A stretch of DNA of 64,000 nucleotides from Bosea sp. OAE506 (GCF_040546595.1 NZ_JBEPOB010000001.1:1241001-1305000), one strand, 5' to 3'; positions 53,814-63,073 are shown, counted from the first letter of the stretch. Numbers and translations are program-made. Notes: a model not told the origin generated them from the letters alone.

Positions 53814-54076
53814 CTGAATGTCCTTCTCGGTGATGGGGAGATTTGGCCGGAGGGTTCGCACCCCGCGCGCCCCGGCGTCAAGCCGGCTTCGCCCTGCGGC
53901 GGGTCGCTCTCAACAGGCCCGTGGCCCGGAAGGGGCCACACAAGCCTCCGGCTCTATCGATAAGTATGATTATTGCCGCAAAACGCTGGTGACGGCGGCG
54001 CGGCGCGCACTTAAAAGATTCGGCAATGATGCCAGCGGGCGAAAGGGCTCGCGGAACCGGGGGACGACGAGGGGCC

Positions 54077-55378
54077 TTGCAGCACGCCGACCATCAGCAG
54101 CGGATGCGCGCAACCGTGCGTGCGGTCTTCGACGCGGCGGTGGCGCGGGCGCATCCCTCCGGCTGCCTGCCGGCGCATCTTCCGCCCGCGCCTGCGTCGG
54201 GCCGGCTGATCCTGCTCGCGGCCGGAAAGGCAGCCGGCAGCATGACCGTGCTGGCCGAGGCGCATTATCTCGATGGCGGCTTTCCGCCGGAGCGCCTTAT
54301 CGGCCATGCGGTCGCGCGTCACGGCTACGAGACCGCCACACGCCATATTCCGATGGTCGCGGCCGGCCATCCCGTGCCGGACCAGGGCAGCATCGACAGC
54401 GCTGCCCGCGCGCTGGAGCTGGCGGGCAGCGCCACGGCTGAAGACCTCGTGCTGGTGCTGCTTTCAGGCGGCGGCTCTGCGAACTGGGTCGCGCCGGCCG
54501 GCGCGCTGACGCTGGCCGAGAAGCAGGCGGTCAACAAGGCGCTGCTGCGCTCGGGCGCGCCGATCGGAGAGATGAACATCGTCCGCAAGCGCCTGTCGCG
54601 GATCAAGGGTGGGCGGCTGGCGCTGGCGGCTGCGCCGGCCCGGCTCCTGACGCTCGCCATCTCCGACGTGCCGGCCGACGAGCCGACGGCGATCGCCTCG
54701 GGGCCGACGGTGCCCGATCCGACGACGATGGCGCAGGCGTGGGAGATCGTCGCGCGCTATGGTCTCGACCTGCCGGCGGCGGCGAAGGCGCTCCTTGATG
54801 ACGAGGCCAGCGAGACGCCCAAGCCCGGGCACCCCGCCTTTGCCCGCAGCGAATTCCGCATCATCGCCCGACCGGCGGAGGCCATCGCAGCCGCCCATGC
54901 CGCGGCTGCGGCAGCGGGCTACGAAGTCCATGATCTCGGCGCCGATCTGGAAGGCGAGGCGCGTGACGTCGCGGCGCGCCATGCGGAACTGGCGCTTTCG
55001 CTTAAACAGGCGGGCAAACGCGCCGCCATCCTCTCCGGCGGCGAACTCACCGTGACGCTCCGTGGGCAGGGCCGCGGTGGGCCGAACCAGGAATATGCAC
55101 TGGCGCTGGCGATCGCGCTCGGAGGGGCGCCCGGCATCGTGGCGCTCTCGGGCGATACCGACGGCACGGATGGCGGCGGCGGCGAGGCGAGCGACCCGGC
55201 CGGCGCAATGATCGACGAGACGACACTCGTGCGCGCCGTCGCACTCGGCCTTGATCCCGCCCGATCCCTCGCGGACAACGATTCCACCGGCTTCTTCGAG
55301 CCGCTGGGCGATCTGTTGCGGACCGGGCCGACCCTCACCAACGTCAATGACTGCCGCGTCATCCTGATCGAACCCTGA
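54077..55378 (+). CDS. Glycerate 2-kinase (GK-II/MOFRL family)
   Basis: A 433-residue kinase producing 2-phosphoglycerate, feeding lower glycolysis like the pyruvate kinase encoded downstream. Conserved blocks: LLAAGKAAGSM, VLLSGGGSANWVAP, GEMNIVRKRLSRIKGGRLA, LAISDVPADEP, and the MOFRL domain ending GGPNQEYALALAIAL and DTDGTDGGGGEASDP. A TTG at 54077 is preferred as start because it leaves the family N-terminus (QHADHQQRMRATVRAVFDAA); ATG at 54104 and 54026 are alternatives. Strong fit to the family. Confidence 0.92.
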   Translation: MQHADHQQRMRATVRAVFDAAVARAHPSGCLPAHLPPAPASGRLILLAAGKAAGSMTVLAEAHYLDGGFPPERLIGHAVARHGYETATRHIPMVAAGHPVPDQGSIDSAARALELAGSATAEDLVLVLLSGGGSANWVAPAGALTLAEKQAVNKALLRSGAPIGEMNIVRKRLSRIKGGRLALAAAPARLLTLAISDVPADEPTAIASGPTVPDPTTMAQAWEIVARYGLDLPAAAKALLDDEASETPKPGHPAFARSEFRIIARPAEAIAAAHAAAAAAGYEVHDLGADLEGEARDVAARHAELALSLKQAGKRAAILSGGELTVTLRGQGRGGPNQEYALALAIALGGAPGIVALSGDTDGTDGGGGEASDPAGAMIDETTLVRAVALGLDPARSLADNDSTGFFEPLGDLLRTGPTLTNVNDCRVILIEP

Positions 55379-55379
55379 G

Positions 55380-55823
55380 ATGAGCCGGACCCCGACCTCG
55401 ACCTTGCGTCTGCTGCTCCTCGCGGGCGCTCTGCTCGCCGGCACCGCGCCGGCGCTGGCGGATCTGCGCATGTGCAACACCACGAGCAGCCGTGTCGGCG
55501 TCGCCATCGGCTATCGCGATGCGCAGGGCTGGACGACGGAAGGCTGGTGGAACATCGCGCCGCGGGCCTGCGAGACCCTGCTGCGCGGCACGCTGGCGGC
55601 GCGGTTCTATTATGTCCATGCGGTCGATTACGACCGCGGCGGCGAGTGGACGGGCAAATCCGTCATGTGCACCCGCAACAAGGAATTCACGATTCGCGGC
55701 ATCGAGGACTGCCTGGCGCGCGGCTATGAACGGGCTGGCTTCTTCGAGGTCGACACCGGCGAACAAAAGAGCTGGACGATCCAGCTCACCGACACCACCG
55801 GCGGCGCCCCCGCCCGCCCCTGA
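55380..55823 (+). CDS. DUF1036 secreted protein
   Basis: A 147-residue exported protein. Signal peptide 1-28 (LLLLAGALLAGTAPALAD), then the DUF1036 core LRMCNTTSSRVGVAIGYRDAQGW to GWWNIAPRACETLLRG, with Cys residues in LRMCN, RACETL, VMCTRN and EDCLAR that could form two disulfides. ATG overlaps the glycerate kinase stop by one base spacing. The DUF1036-pyk neighbourhood recurs in rhizobia. Function unknown. Confidence 0.9.
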   Translation: MSRTPTSTLRLLLLAGALLAGTAPALADLRMCNTTSSRVGVAIGYRDAQGWTTEGWWNIAPRACETLLRGTLAARFYYVHAVDYDRGGEWTGKSVMCTRNKEFTIRGIEDCLARGYERAGFFEVDTGEQKSWTIQLTDTTGGAPARP

Positions 55824-55835
55824 GGACATGTTTCC

Positions 55836-57275
55836 ATGAAGCGCGAGCGCCGCATCAAGATCATCGCCACGCTGGGGCCGGCCTCCTCCACCCCGGAGAT
55901 GTGCGCAAAGCTGTTTGCGGCGGGTGTCGACGTCTTCCGCATCAATATGAGCCATACCCAGCGCGAGACGCTGCCCGAGAAGGTCGCGATGCTGCGCGCG
56001 CTGGAAGGCCAGTTCCGCCGCCCGGTCGGCATTCTCGCCGACCTCCAGGGGCCGAAGCTGCGCGTCGGAGCCTTCGGTGGCGATGGCGGCGTGACGCTGG
56101 AGAACGGTGCCCGCTTCACGCTCGATGCCGACCCGACCCCGGGCACGGTCAAGCGCGTGCATCTGCCTCATCCGGAAATCCTGACCGCGCTCGAGCCCGG
56201 CCATACGCTGATCCTCGATGACGGCAAGCTGCGGCTCGTGGTCGAGAAGGCGAGCGAGACGCAGGCGGTGACGCGCGTCGTCGTCGGCGGGCGGCTGTCC
56301 TCGCGCAAGGGCGTCAGCCTGCCGGATACGACGATCGCGGTCTCGGCGATGACCGACAAGGACCGCTCCGACGCGGAAGCCGCGGCCGAGGCGGGTGTCG
56401 ACTGGATCGCGCTGTCCTTCGTGCAGCGGCCGGAGGACATGGCCGATCTGCGCAAGATCGTGCGCGGGCGGGCGCTGGCCCTGGCCAAGATCGAGAAGCC
56501 GCAGGCGCTGCTGCGGCTGGAGGAGATCATCGAGGCGTCGGACGCGATCATGGTCGCGCGTGGCGATCTCGGCGTCGAGATGCCGCTGGAGAAGGTGCCC
56601 GGCACGCAGAAGCGCATCACCCGGACGTGCCGGCGTATGGGCAAGCCCGTCGTCGTGGCGACGCAGATGCTGGAGAGCATGATCACCAGCCCTGTGCCGA
56701 CGCGCGCCGAGGTTTCCGACGTCGCGACCGCCGTCTTCGAGGGCGCGGACGCGGTGATGCTCTCGGCCGAGAGCGCGGCGGGGCAGTTCCCGATCGAAGC
56801 GGTGACGATGATGAACCGCATCGCCGAGGAGGTCGAAAGCGAATCGGTCTATCGCTCGATCCTGGAGGCGCAGCGCGCCGAGCCGGAGGCCACGGGGGCG
56901 GACGCCATCGCCAAGGCCTCGCACGAGATCGCCGACACGCTGAACCTCAAGGTCATCGCCGCCTGGACCTCCTCGGGCTCGACCGCCTTCCGCCTGGCGC
57001 GCGAGCGGCCGAACTCGACCGTCATCGCGCTCACGCCCAACCGGGCCACGGCGCGCCAGCTGACCCTCGTCTGGGGCGTGCATTCGGTGGTGACGAAGGA
57101 TGCCAGCGACGTCGACGACATGGCCTCGCGCGCCTGCAAATTCGCCGTGCGCGAGAAGTTCGCCAAGCTCGGGGACCGGATCATCGTCGTCGCCGGCGTG
57201 CCCTTCGGGACGCCGGGCGCGACCAACATGGTCCGTATCGCCTTCGTGGCGAAGGAGCATGTCGAGAAGGCCTGA
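55836..57275 (+). CDS. pyk: Pyruvate kinase
   Basis: A 479-residue enzyme converting PEP and ADP to pyruvate and ATP. Core motifs: KIIATLGPASSTPEM, FRINMSHTQ, GILADLQGPKLRVG, the phosphate site ALAKIEKPQALLRLEEI, MVARGDLGVE with the catalytic Lys in KIEKP, and GKPVVVATQMLESMI. The C-terminal allosteric domain is present. It is third in a run from glycerate kinase, so glycerate flux and pyruvate formation may be coordinated. Stop codon abuts the convergent membrane protein gene (TGATCA). Confidence 0.96.
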   Translation: MKRERRIKIIATLGPASSTPEMCAKLFAAGVDVFRINMSHTQRETLPEKVAMLRALEGQFRRPVGILADLQGPKLRVGAFGGDGGVTLENGARFTLDADPTPGTVKRVHLPHPEILTALEPGHTLILDDGKLRLVVEKASETQAVTRVVVGGRLSSRKGVSLPDTTIAVSAMTDKDRSDAEAAAEAGVDWIALSFVQRPEDMADLRKIVRGRALALAKIEKPQALLRLEEIIEASDAIMVARGDLGVEMPLEKVPGTQKRITRTCRRMGKPVVVATQMLESMITSPVPTRAEVSDVATAVFEGADAVMLSAESAAGQFPIEAVTMMNRIAEEVESESVYRSILEAQRAEPEATGADAIAKASHEIADTLNLKVIAAWTSSGSTAFRLARERPNSTVIALTPNRATARQLTLVWGVHSVVTKDASDVDDMASRACKFAVREKFAKLGDRIIVVAGVPFGTPGATNMVRIAFVAKEHVEKA

Positions 57276-57641
57276 TCAGCCGGGCAGCACCATCGAGCCC
57301 AGGAAGCAGATCGTGCCGCCGACCGCGAAATACTGCGCGAACCGGCGGTAGACCTCCCGCAGGGTGCGGCCGATGAGCTGCTGGGCATAATCCGCCCGGG
57401 GCCGCTCTTCGGGCGCCAGCAGGATCCAGAGTTCGGTGCGCTGGTAGGGTCGTGTCGTGGATGCGTCGCCCTTCAGCAGAAGGATGGCGGCCGTCGCCAT
57501 CATCAGGATCGCGCCGCTTTCCATCGCCACGCGCGGATAGCCCGCGAGGCCGATCATGAAGCAGATGATGGCGAGGCCGGCGAAGCCGCAGCCGCGTGAA
57601 ACGGACAGCAGCGCCAGCTCCCGCATGCGGGATGCGTCCAT
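57276..57641 (-). CDS. Small membrane protein, function unknown
   Basis: A 121-residue protein with about three hydrophobic segments (SRGCGFAGLAIICFMIGLAG, SGAILMMATAAILLLKG and AVGGTICFLGSMVLPG) and a charged cytoplasmic loop (TRPYQRTELWILLAPEERPRADYAQQLIG). Start MDASRMRELALLS at 57641. Its stop is immediately next to that of pyk. I do not recognise a named family; the charged loop is the distinctive part. Confidence 0.7.
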   Translation of the reverse strand: MDASRMRELALLSVSRGCGFAGLAIICFMIGLAGYPRVAMESGAILMMATAAILLLKGDASTTRPYQRTELWILLAPEERPRADYAQQLIGRTLREVYRRFAQYFAVGGTICFLGSMVLPG

Positions 57642-57710
57642 GCCGTGGCCTCTCCCAGACGACAGATCGTCAGCACGACACAGCCGCGGGGCGCCTCGCA
57701 AGATTGAGCG

Positions 57711-57731
57711 GGTGCGGCGTGCCGCCGCACC
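57711..57731 (-). terminator. Hairpin after the 115-residue membrane protein gene
   Basis: GGTGCGGCG (57711-57719) and CGCCGCACC (57723-57731) form a perfect 9-base-pair stem with loop TGC, 5 bases past the stop at 57737. No T run follows, so it may be a stability or rho-dependent element. Confidence 0.5.
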
Positions 57732-57736
57732 GCTGC

Positions 57737-58084
57737 TCAGGCCGGTCGCGCCGTCATCTGCAGCAGGGTCGGGATCGTCAGCAGGACGATGGCGCCGAAC
57801 CAGATCCAGAGCGAGGTCGGGGTGCTGGTCTCCAGCCGCTTGCCGCGCTCGTAGATGGCGGCCGGAATGCCGCCGAGGGCGAGCGTCAGGGCCGAGAGGA
57901 AGAGCGAGGTCATGTAAAAGATCAGCAAGGGCGAGGAGATGAAGAAGCCGGGTGCGAACTGCTTCATCAGGATGAAGGCAGGGTCGAACCAGGCCGAGAA
58001 ATGCATGCCGTTGAGCAGCGATGTCCCGGCGATGCCGATGACGATGCCGTCGCGGCGGAGAATGTCCTCCCGATCCTCGGTCAT
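57737..58084 (-). CDS. Small membrane protein, second of a coupled pair
   Basis: A 115-residue protein with three hydrophobic segments: GIVIGIAGTSLLNGMHFSAWF, GFFISSPLLIFYMTSLFLSALTLA and SLWIWFGAIVLLTIPTLLQM. ATG at 58084 overlaps the stop of the upstream gene (ATGA). The pairing with a YggT-like protein suggests a small complex; no function is known. Confidence 0.75.
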   Translation of the reverse strand: MTEDREDILRRDGIVIGIAGTSLLNGMHFSAWFDPAFILMKQFAPGFFISSPLLIFYMTSLFLSALTLALGGIPAAIYERGKRLETSTPTSLWIWFGAIVLLTIPTLLQMTARPA

Positions 58085-58404
58085 GGCCGTGCCACTCCCG
58101 TGATCGCCGGGAGCCAGCCCGCGGCCGCGAAGCCGACGAAGACCAGCATGCGGATGAAGAGCAGCCAGACGAAGGCGAGCAGCACGAGGATGCGCTCGTG
58201 AACCGCTGCCGGGGTGATGATCCGCACGGCCTCGACGGCCGGCTGCGTGACCTGCCGGAAGGTCCGCCAGATCACCTTTTCGCTGTCGTCCGGAAAGACG
58301 AGAGACAGCAGGAACCGGCCGAGCAGCGTGTACATGAGCGCGGCAAGGGCGAGATTGGGAGCCTGGTAGAGCCAGAACAGGCCCTGGCTGTCGACATCGG
58401 CCAT
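58081..58404 (-). CDS. YggT-like small membrane protein
   Basis: A 107-residue protein with two or three hydrophobic segments (NLALAALMYTLLGRFLLSLVF and ILVLLAFVWLLFIRMLVFVGFAAAG) around SEKVIWRTFRQVTQPAVEAVRIITPAAV, whose TQPAVEAVRIITP stretch recalls the YggT signature. It overlaps the next gene by 4 bases. The divergence from true YggT at 20090-20380 is large, so they are paralogous at most. Confidence 0.7.
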   Translation of the reverse strand: MADVDSQGLFWLYQAPNLALAALMYTLLGRFLLSLVFPDDSEKVIWRTFRQVTQPAVEAVRIITPAAVHERILVLLAFVWLLFIRMLVFVGFAAAGWLPAITGVARP

Positions 58405-58529
58405 TCAGGGAAATCCTCGCACGGTCGAAACGCGTTCGACTTTTCCGCAAGTCAGGGGCGCGGACAAGCCGCGGCTTGCCCAGACGAAACGGGGGCAGAC
58501 GAAGGTCCGCCCCCGAAGAGGGAAAGGGT

Positions 58530-58554
58530 GCCGCGGGCGGCGGGCGCCCGCGGC
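58530..58554 (-). terminator. Terminator-like hairpin after the sodium:solute symporter gene
   Basis: GCCGCGGGCG (58530-58539) and CGCCCGCGGC (58545-58554), 10 base pairs with a 5-base loop, lie just past the stop at 58562. A second GGGGG/CCCCC hairpin follows around 58491-58515. Confidence 0.6.
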
Positions 58555-58561
58555 GTCAGGC

Positions 58562-60517
58562 TCACTTTTCGATCATCACCGTCGCGCCGCGCGGCTGACG
58601 GATCTGGTCGATGAAGTCCTGCAACTCCTTGTTCGGCGCCGTGGTGAACTTCGAGACGATGTACATCGTCAGGAAGCCGATCGGCATGCCGAAGAGGCCG
58701 GCCGAGATGTTGGCGACGTTGAAGTAGCCGACCTTGGACGCGAGCGGATGGCTGATCGCGACCCAGCCCTGCTGGAAGAGCTGCGGCTGCTCCACCTTGA
58801 GCTTGGCGATGTCGACGAGCGCGGCCCCGGTGACCGGGTTCACGTTCGAGTACATGCCGAGCACGTTCACGCCGAAGCCCGGGAAGTAACGGGTTACGAC
58901 GAGATAGGTCAGCGTCGTCAGGAAGCCGGCCCAGATGCCCGCCACGGCCGCAGCCGCGGTGGTCTTCTTCGACCAGATGCCCATGACCAGCGCCGGGAAG
59001 AGCCCTGCCGCCGCCAGCGAGAAGGCCCAGGCCACCATCGCCACGATGTCGGCGGGACGACCCGACGCCACCCAGGCTGCGATGATCGCCACCAGGATCA
59101 GCAGAACGCGGGCGATGACGAGCTTCCTCGCCACCGGCGCGTCCTTGTTGATCATGCGGGCATAGACGTCGTGCGAGAGCGCGTTCGCGATCGCCAGCAG
59201 CAGGCCGTCGGCGGTCGAGAGCGCCGCCGCCAGGCCGCCGGCGGCGACGAGGCCGGAGACGACATAGGGCAGGCCCGCGATCTCGGGCGTGGCGATCACG
59301 ATCGCATCCGCCTGGATCGTGAAGTTGGCGAGCTGCAGGATACCGGTATGCCCGGCGATCTTGCCGCAGGCCGCGGTGATGGTTGCGACATCGACGGCGT
59401 TGGTGCCGCAGATCTGGATCAGGCCGATCTTGCCGTAGCTGTAGATCCAGCCCGGCAGCTGGGCGAGCGGCTTGCCGATGACGTTCTCGAACACCTCGAG
59501 CTTCGCGAAGGCGGCATAGGCCGGCGCCGTGAAGTAGAGGATGAAGATGAACAGCAGCGTCCAGGCCACGGAGGAGCGCGCCTCACGCACGGAGGGCGTG
59601 GTGAAGTAGCGCATCAGCACGTGGGGCAGAGAGGCCGTGCCGACCATCAGGCAGAGCACGAGGGCGAAGAAGTTCAGGGGGTCGTAGCGGGCGAAGGGCA
59701 CGACATGCGAGGCCGCCGCCGAGACGCCGAGCGCGGCTTCTTTGGCCTGGATCTCGGAGAGAACCGTGCCGTAGGTGAGCTGCGGGATCGGGATGCCGAA
59801 CTTCTGGGTCGAGAGGATCACGACCGGGACGAGATAGGCGATGATGAGCACGATGTACTGCGCGACCTGCGTCCAGGTGACGGCGCGCATGCCGCCCAGC
59901 ATGGAGCAGACGAGGATGCCGACGAGGCCGACGAAGACCGCCAGCTCGAAGCTCATCCCGAGCAGACGCGCGCCGATCAGGCCCGTGCCCACGATCTGCG
60001 CCACCACATAGGTGAAGGAGCAGCTCATCAGCACGACGATGCCGGCGATGCGCGCGGCATTGCCGCCGAAGCGGAAGGCCAGGAAGTCCGGCACCGTGTA
60101 GCAGCCGAACTTGCGCAGATAGGGCGCAATCAGCGTCGCCACCAGCACATAGCCGCCGGTCCAGCCGAGGATGAAGGCCAGACCGTCATAGCCGAGCAGG
60201 TAGAGCGTGCCGGCCATGCCGATGAAGGAGGCCGCCGACATCCAGTCCGCCGCGGTCGCCATGCCGTTGTAGAAGGACGGCACCTTGCGACCGGCGACGT
60301 AGTATTCGTCGACCTGCATGGTGCGCGACATGATGCCGATCGCGGCATAGACGCCGATGGTGAAGGCGACGAAGAGATAGCCCAGGATGTGGTTGGGCAC
60401 ACCAGCGCGTTCGAGCACGCCGATGAAGACGACGAAGGCGACGAAGCCGCCTGTATAGATGCCGTAGATCCGCCCGAGATTGGACGTGAAATCGCTTTTC
60501 TGTGATTCTGCGGACAT
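58562..60517 (-). CDS. Sodium:solute symporter, VC_2705/ActP-like subfamily
   Basis: A 651-residue carrier with about thirteen membrane segments. The sodium-binding region appears as PSFYNGMATAADWMSAASFIGMAGTLYLLG in TM1-2 and ALSTADGLLLAIANALSHDVYARMI in TM8. ADWMSAASFIG is the usual SSS signature. The sequence, especially the YDGLAFILGWTGGYV stretch and length, fits the subfamily that travels with a DUF4212 small subunit, encoded 14 bases upstream. Substrate probably acetate, lactate or another short-chain monocarboxylate. Confidence 0.92.
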   Translation of the reverse strand: MSAESQKSDFTSNLGRIYGIYTGGFVAFVVFIGVLERAGVPNHILGYLFVAFTIGVYAAIGIMSRTMQVDEYYVAGRKVPSFYNGMATAADWMSAASFIGMAGTLYLLGYDGLAFILGWTGGYVLVATLIAPYLRKFGCYTVPDFLAFRFGGNAARIAGIVVLMSCSFTYVVAQIVGTGLIGARLLGMSFELAVFVGLVGILVCSMLGGMRAVTWTQVAQYIVLIIAYLVPVVILSTQKFGIPIPQLTYGTVLSEIQAKEAALGVSAAASHVVPFARYDPLNFFALVLCLMVGTASLPHVLMRYFTTPSVREARSSVAWTLLFIFILYFTAPAYAAFAKLEVFENVIGKPLAQLPGWIYSYGKIGLIQICGTNAVDVATITAACGKIAGHTGILQLANFTIQADAIVIATPEIAGLPYVVSGLVAAGGLAAALSTADGLLLAIANALSHDVYARMINKDAPVARKLVIARVLLILVAIIAAWVASGRPADIVAMVAWAFSLAAAGLFPALVMGIWSKKTTAAAAVAGIWAGFLTTLTYLVVTRYFPGFGVNVLGMYSNVNPVTGAALVDIAKLKVEQPQLFQQGWVAISHPLASKVGYFNVANISAGLFGMPIGFLTMYIVSKFTTAPNKELQDFIDQIRQPRGATVMIEK

Positions 60518-60530
60518 GAACCCGGCCCCC

Positions 60531-60791
60531 TCAATCGTCTTCGGCCATGCCGTATTTGCGATCCACCTTGTCCTGGGCCTTGGCGAACCAGAAGAGCTGG
60601 AGCACGAATACGATCAGTGAGCCCTGGGCTGCCATATAGAAGCCCATCGGGAAGCCAGCGATCTTCACGCCGTTGAAGACCAGCGCGAACATATGGATGA
60701 AGAAGGCGAAAAAGGCCCAGATCCCGAGCATGATGTAGGTCAGGCGTTGGGTCTCGGCCCAATGGGCTTTGACTTTATCGTCTGGTGGCAT
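60531..60791 (-). CDS. DUF4212 symporter small subunit
   Basis: An 86-residue protein with two membrane helices (LTYIMLGIWAFFAFFIHMFALVF, then MAAQGSLIVFVLQLFWFAKAQ), FNGVKIAGFPMGFYMAAQG between them, and a charged end. This is the DUF4212 protein found with VC_2705-type sodium:solute symporters and is expected to associate with the carrier encoded immediately downstream. It opens the operon; an inverted repeat GTCA-N5-TGAC (60866-60878) lies about 75-87 bases upstream. Confidence 0.9.
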   Translation of the reverse strand: MPPDDKVKAHWAETQRLTYIMLGIWAFFAFFIHMFALVFNGVKIAGFPMGFYMAAQGSLIVFVLQLFWFAKAQDKVDRKYGMAEDD

Positions 60792-60942
60792 GGACGTTCC
60801 CCCGTCGCGACGCGCGAGTACGCATTCCGCCCCGCGGATGTTGAGCGAGGGGACGGCATCGTTACGTCAGTTTTTGACTAAAGCGCCGGGTAACGTGGCG
60901 GAAACCCTATTCCGCGAGAAGGACGACAAAAGTCTTATACCT

Positions 60943-61932
60943 TTAGTCGTAGACGCTTCCCTGCGTCGACAGGGCGGCGAGCCCGGAGCGGCTGGTGGAG
61001 AGCTCGTCCACCGCCGCCGCGACAATCTCGGGCGCAGCGTGATGCGGCATGTGGCCGACGCCCGGAAGCAGCACGAAGCGCCCCTGCGGCACCTGGCGTG
61101 CGATCGCGGCCGAATGGATCACCGGCGAGACGATGGCGTCGCTGTCGCCGGTGATCGCGATGACCGGTACCTGCATCTCGCGGTAGCGCGGCACCTGGGA
61201 GGTGACGAAATCGAGCGTCGCGGCGATGTCCTGCGAATTGGCGCGGAAGGTCGCCGGGCGCAGCAGCAGGGTGATCTGTGCCGCCTCGAGATAGCCTGGC
61301 GTCACCGGCCGCGGCGCGAACACGCTCTGTGCGCCGCCCTCCAGCAGCCCGCTCGCGGCAGGGACGCCGACGAGCCGGGTGAAGAGCGGGCCGATGACCG
61401 GCCAGACCGTGAGGTGATGATACCAGGCGATGCCGCCCGGCCAGGGATGCGTCACCGCGCCGAGCAGAACCAGCCCGCGCAGCCGGTCGGGCCGCTCGAG
61501 CGCGATGCGGGTCGAGGCGGCCCCGCCGAGCGAGTGCGCGACGAGGACGAAGCGCTCCGGCACGATGGCATCGATGCCGCGCATCAGGGCGGCGGCCTGG
61601 CGGGCGGGATCGGCCATCGCATCGCCGTCCAGCCGGTCGCTCCAGCCATGGCCGGGCCGGTCGAAGGCGACGATGCGGTAATGCGCCAGTTCCGGCCCCA
61701 GCGTCGTCAGCATGTCGGCATGGCTGGAGGAGGCGCCATGGATCAGCACGACGGTGCCGCGGGAGGGGCCATCGGGCCGGCGCTCGCGATAATGCAGCCG
61801 GCCGGAATCGAAGGAGACGAAGCTACCCGTCGGCGGGTAGCGGCGGGCGGCCTGGGCGCCCAGCGATTCGGACCAGAGGATCAGCCCGGCGGCGGCGATG
61901 ACGGCGAGAAGGAGAACAGTGCGGATCAGCAT
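60943..61932 (-). CDS. Alpha/beta hydrolase with N-terminal membrane anchor
   Basis: 329 residues. An N-terminal hydrophobic helix (LIRTVLLLAVIAAAGLILW) anchors or exports the enzyme. The hydrolase core has VLIHGASSSHADML as oxyanion-hole region, nucleophile Ser in VLVAHSLGGAASTR, acid Asp in ITGDSDAIVSP and His in LPGVGHMPHHAAPE. The cap (about 165-235) is short and hydrophobic. An esterase or haloperoxidase-like activity is plausible; substrate cannot be told. It converges on nothing and precedes the DUF4212 promoter region. Confidence 0.88.
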   Translation of the reverse strand: MLIRTVLLLAVIAAAGLILWSESLGAQAARRYPPTGSFVSFDSGRLHYRERRPDGPSRGTVVLIHGASSSHADMLTTLGPELAHYRIVAFDRPGHGWSDRLDGDAMADPARQAAALMRGIDAIVPERFVLVAHSLGGAASTRIALERPDRLRGLVLLGAVTHPWPGGIAWYHHLTVWPVIGPLFTRLVGVPAASGLLEGGAQSVFAPRPVTPGYLEAAQITLLLRPATFRANSQDIAATLDFVTSQVPRYREMQVPVIAITGDSDAIVSPVIHSAAIARQVPQGRFVLLPGVGHMPHHAAPEIVAAAVDELSTSRSGLAALSTQGSVYD

Positions 61933-61975
61933 GCGGCGGATACGCGCCAGACCTCGTCCCGGTTCTGCGGCGCCT

Positions 61976-62641
61976 TCAGGCGTCGCGACCGTCGACCTCG
62001 GTCTTCAGCGAATCGACGGCGTTCTTCACCGCCTCGAGCTGCGGGTAGATCTCCAGCGCGCGGCGATAGGCGACCATGGCACGCTTGTCGTCCCCCTGCT
62101 GGCGCAGGATCGTGCCGAGGCCCAGCATGGCGCCGTAATGGCGCGGCTCGCGCTTCAGCGTCTCGCCGATATCGATGATCGAGCGGATCGGGTCCCCGGC
62201 GAGGAAGAGGGCGTTGGCCCGCTGGTTCCAGGCTTCCGCCCAGTCCGGCTCCAGGCTGATCACGCGGTCGAGCAGTTCGATCGCCAGCTCCAGACGCTTC
62301 TCCTTCATCGCGGTCTGGGCCCGCGTCATCAGCAGATCGGCCGTCGAGGAGCCCGAACGCGCCCAGCGGCGCTGGATCAGATTGGCGATGCCCTTGGCCT
62401 CCTCGGCGGAGGGGGCAGCCGCGAGCCGCTCGAAGAGCCGGTCCAGCGTCGCGGCAGGGCCGCGCGAGGGCGCGGCGGAGGCGGCGGGATTGTCGTCCTT
62501 GTCGGATGGCGCGACGGCGCCGGGCCGTTGCGGTGGCGCCGCGCGGTCCGAAGGGGCGGGTGCCTGGGCGGCGGCGATCGAGGGGGCGGCCGCCAGCACA
62601 GCGAGAAGAGCGGCGGCCGTGAGCTTGCGCGCGGTCATCAT
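61976..62641 (-). CDS. Secreted TPR-repeat protein
   Basis: A 221-residue protein. Signal peptide 1-26 (LAAAALLAVLAAAPSIAAAQ), a low-complexity stretch rich in Pro/Ala/Asp, then TPR-like helices from about residue 95: AQTAMKEKRLELAIELLDRVISLEPDWAEAWNQRANALFLAG, then RHYGAMLGLGTILRQQGDDKRAMVAYRRALEIYP. Probably a periplasmic protein-protein interaction module. The stop lies 43 bases from the start of the hydrolase gene on the same strand. Confidence 0.85.
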   Translation of the reverse strand: MMTARKLTAAALLAVLAAAPSIAAAQAPAPSDRAAPPQRPGAVAPSDKDDNPAASAAPSRGPAATLDRLFERLAAAPSAEEAKGIANLIQRRWARSGSSTADLLMTRAQTAMKEKRLELAIELLDRVISLEPDWAEAWNQRANALFLAGDPIRSIIDIGETLKREPRHYGAMLGLGTILRQQGDDKRAMVAYRRALEIYPQLEAVKNAVDSLKTEVDGRDA

Positions 62642-62701
62642 CGGGTCAGTCTAGCCGCGGTCGGCGGCAGGTCAATTCACGGAGCGGCGACCCGCCAACG
62701 C

Positions 62702-62732
62702 AAAAAGCGGGCGCGCCCGAAAGCGCCCCGCT
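62702..62732 (-). terminator. Rho-independent terminator after rpmJ
   Basis: On the minus strand AGCGGGGCGC, loop, GCGCGCCCGCT and a TTTTT run. The 6-base-pair base of the stem is perfect, with a one-base bulge above. It lies just past the rpmJ stop. Confidence 0.75.
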
Positions 62733-62783
62733 CTGCGATCTCCACAGGGTCGTGCCACAGGCGGGCGAAAGCCCGCCGCAGCC

Positions 62784-62909
62784 TCAGCCCTGGCGCGCCT
62801 TGAAGCGCTTCTGGACCTTGTTGATGATGTAGACGCGGCCCTTGCGGCGCACGAGCTGGTTGTCGCGGTGACGGGCGCGCAGCGACTTCAGCGAATTGCG
62901 GATCTTCAT
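62784..62909 (-). CDS. rpmJ: 50S ribosomal protein L36, cysteine-free form
   Basis: A 41-residue ribosomal protein, [20 protein letters not shown] then [21 protein letters not shown]. It is the longer L36 form lacking the CxxC/CxH zinc residues seen in classical L36, typical of this lineage and often the only copy in alphaproteobacteria. GGAG lies 8 bases upstream of the start at 62909. The terminator at 62702-62732 follows. Confidence 0.97.
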   Translation of the reverse strand: MKIRNSLKSLRARHRDNQLVRRKGRVYIINKVQKRFKARQG

Positions 62910-63045
62910 AATCTCAACTCCATCGATCCGCTCTTTTGAAGGGGCGAACCGGTCAAAAACGGAACCTGCCAAAACGAGATCAGCGACGTTGGCCGGACCC
63001 GGCCCTCATCGACCACGCGAATGGTGCGGCTGATGCGATGCCGGC

Positions 63046-63073
63046 TGTATACGGATTTTTGCGGAGATCGCAA
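63046..63073 (-). promoter_or_regulatory. Sigma70-type promoter upstream of rpmJ
   Basis: On the minus strand TTGCGA (63073-63068), a 16-base spacer, then TATACA (63051-63046). It lies about 137 bases before rpmJ, giving a long leader. The remaining 291-base gap to the next gene shows no other clear feature. Confidence 0.55.

Noticed and set aside
60866..60878. GTCA-N5-TGAC inverted repeat before the symporter operon as a regulator site
   Set aside because: Short arms and no matching regulator in the window; could be chance, so mentioned only with the operon.
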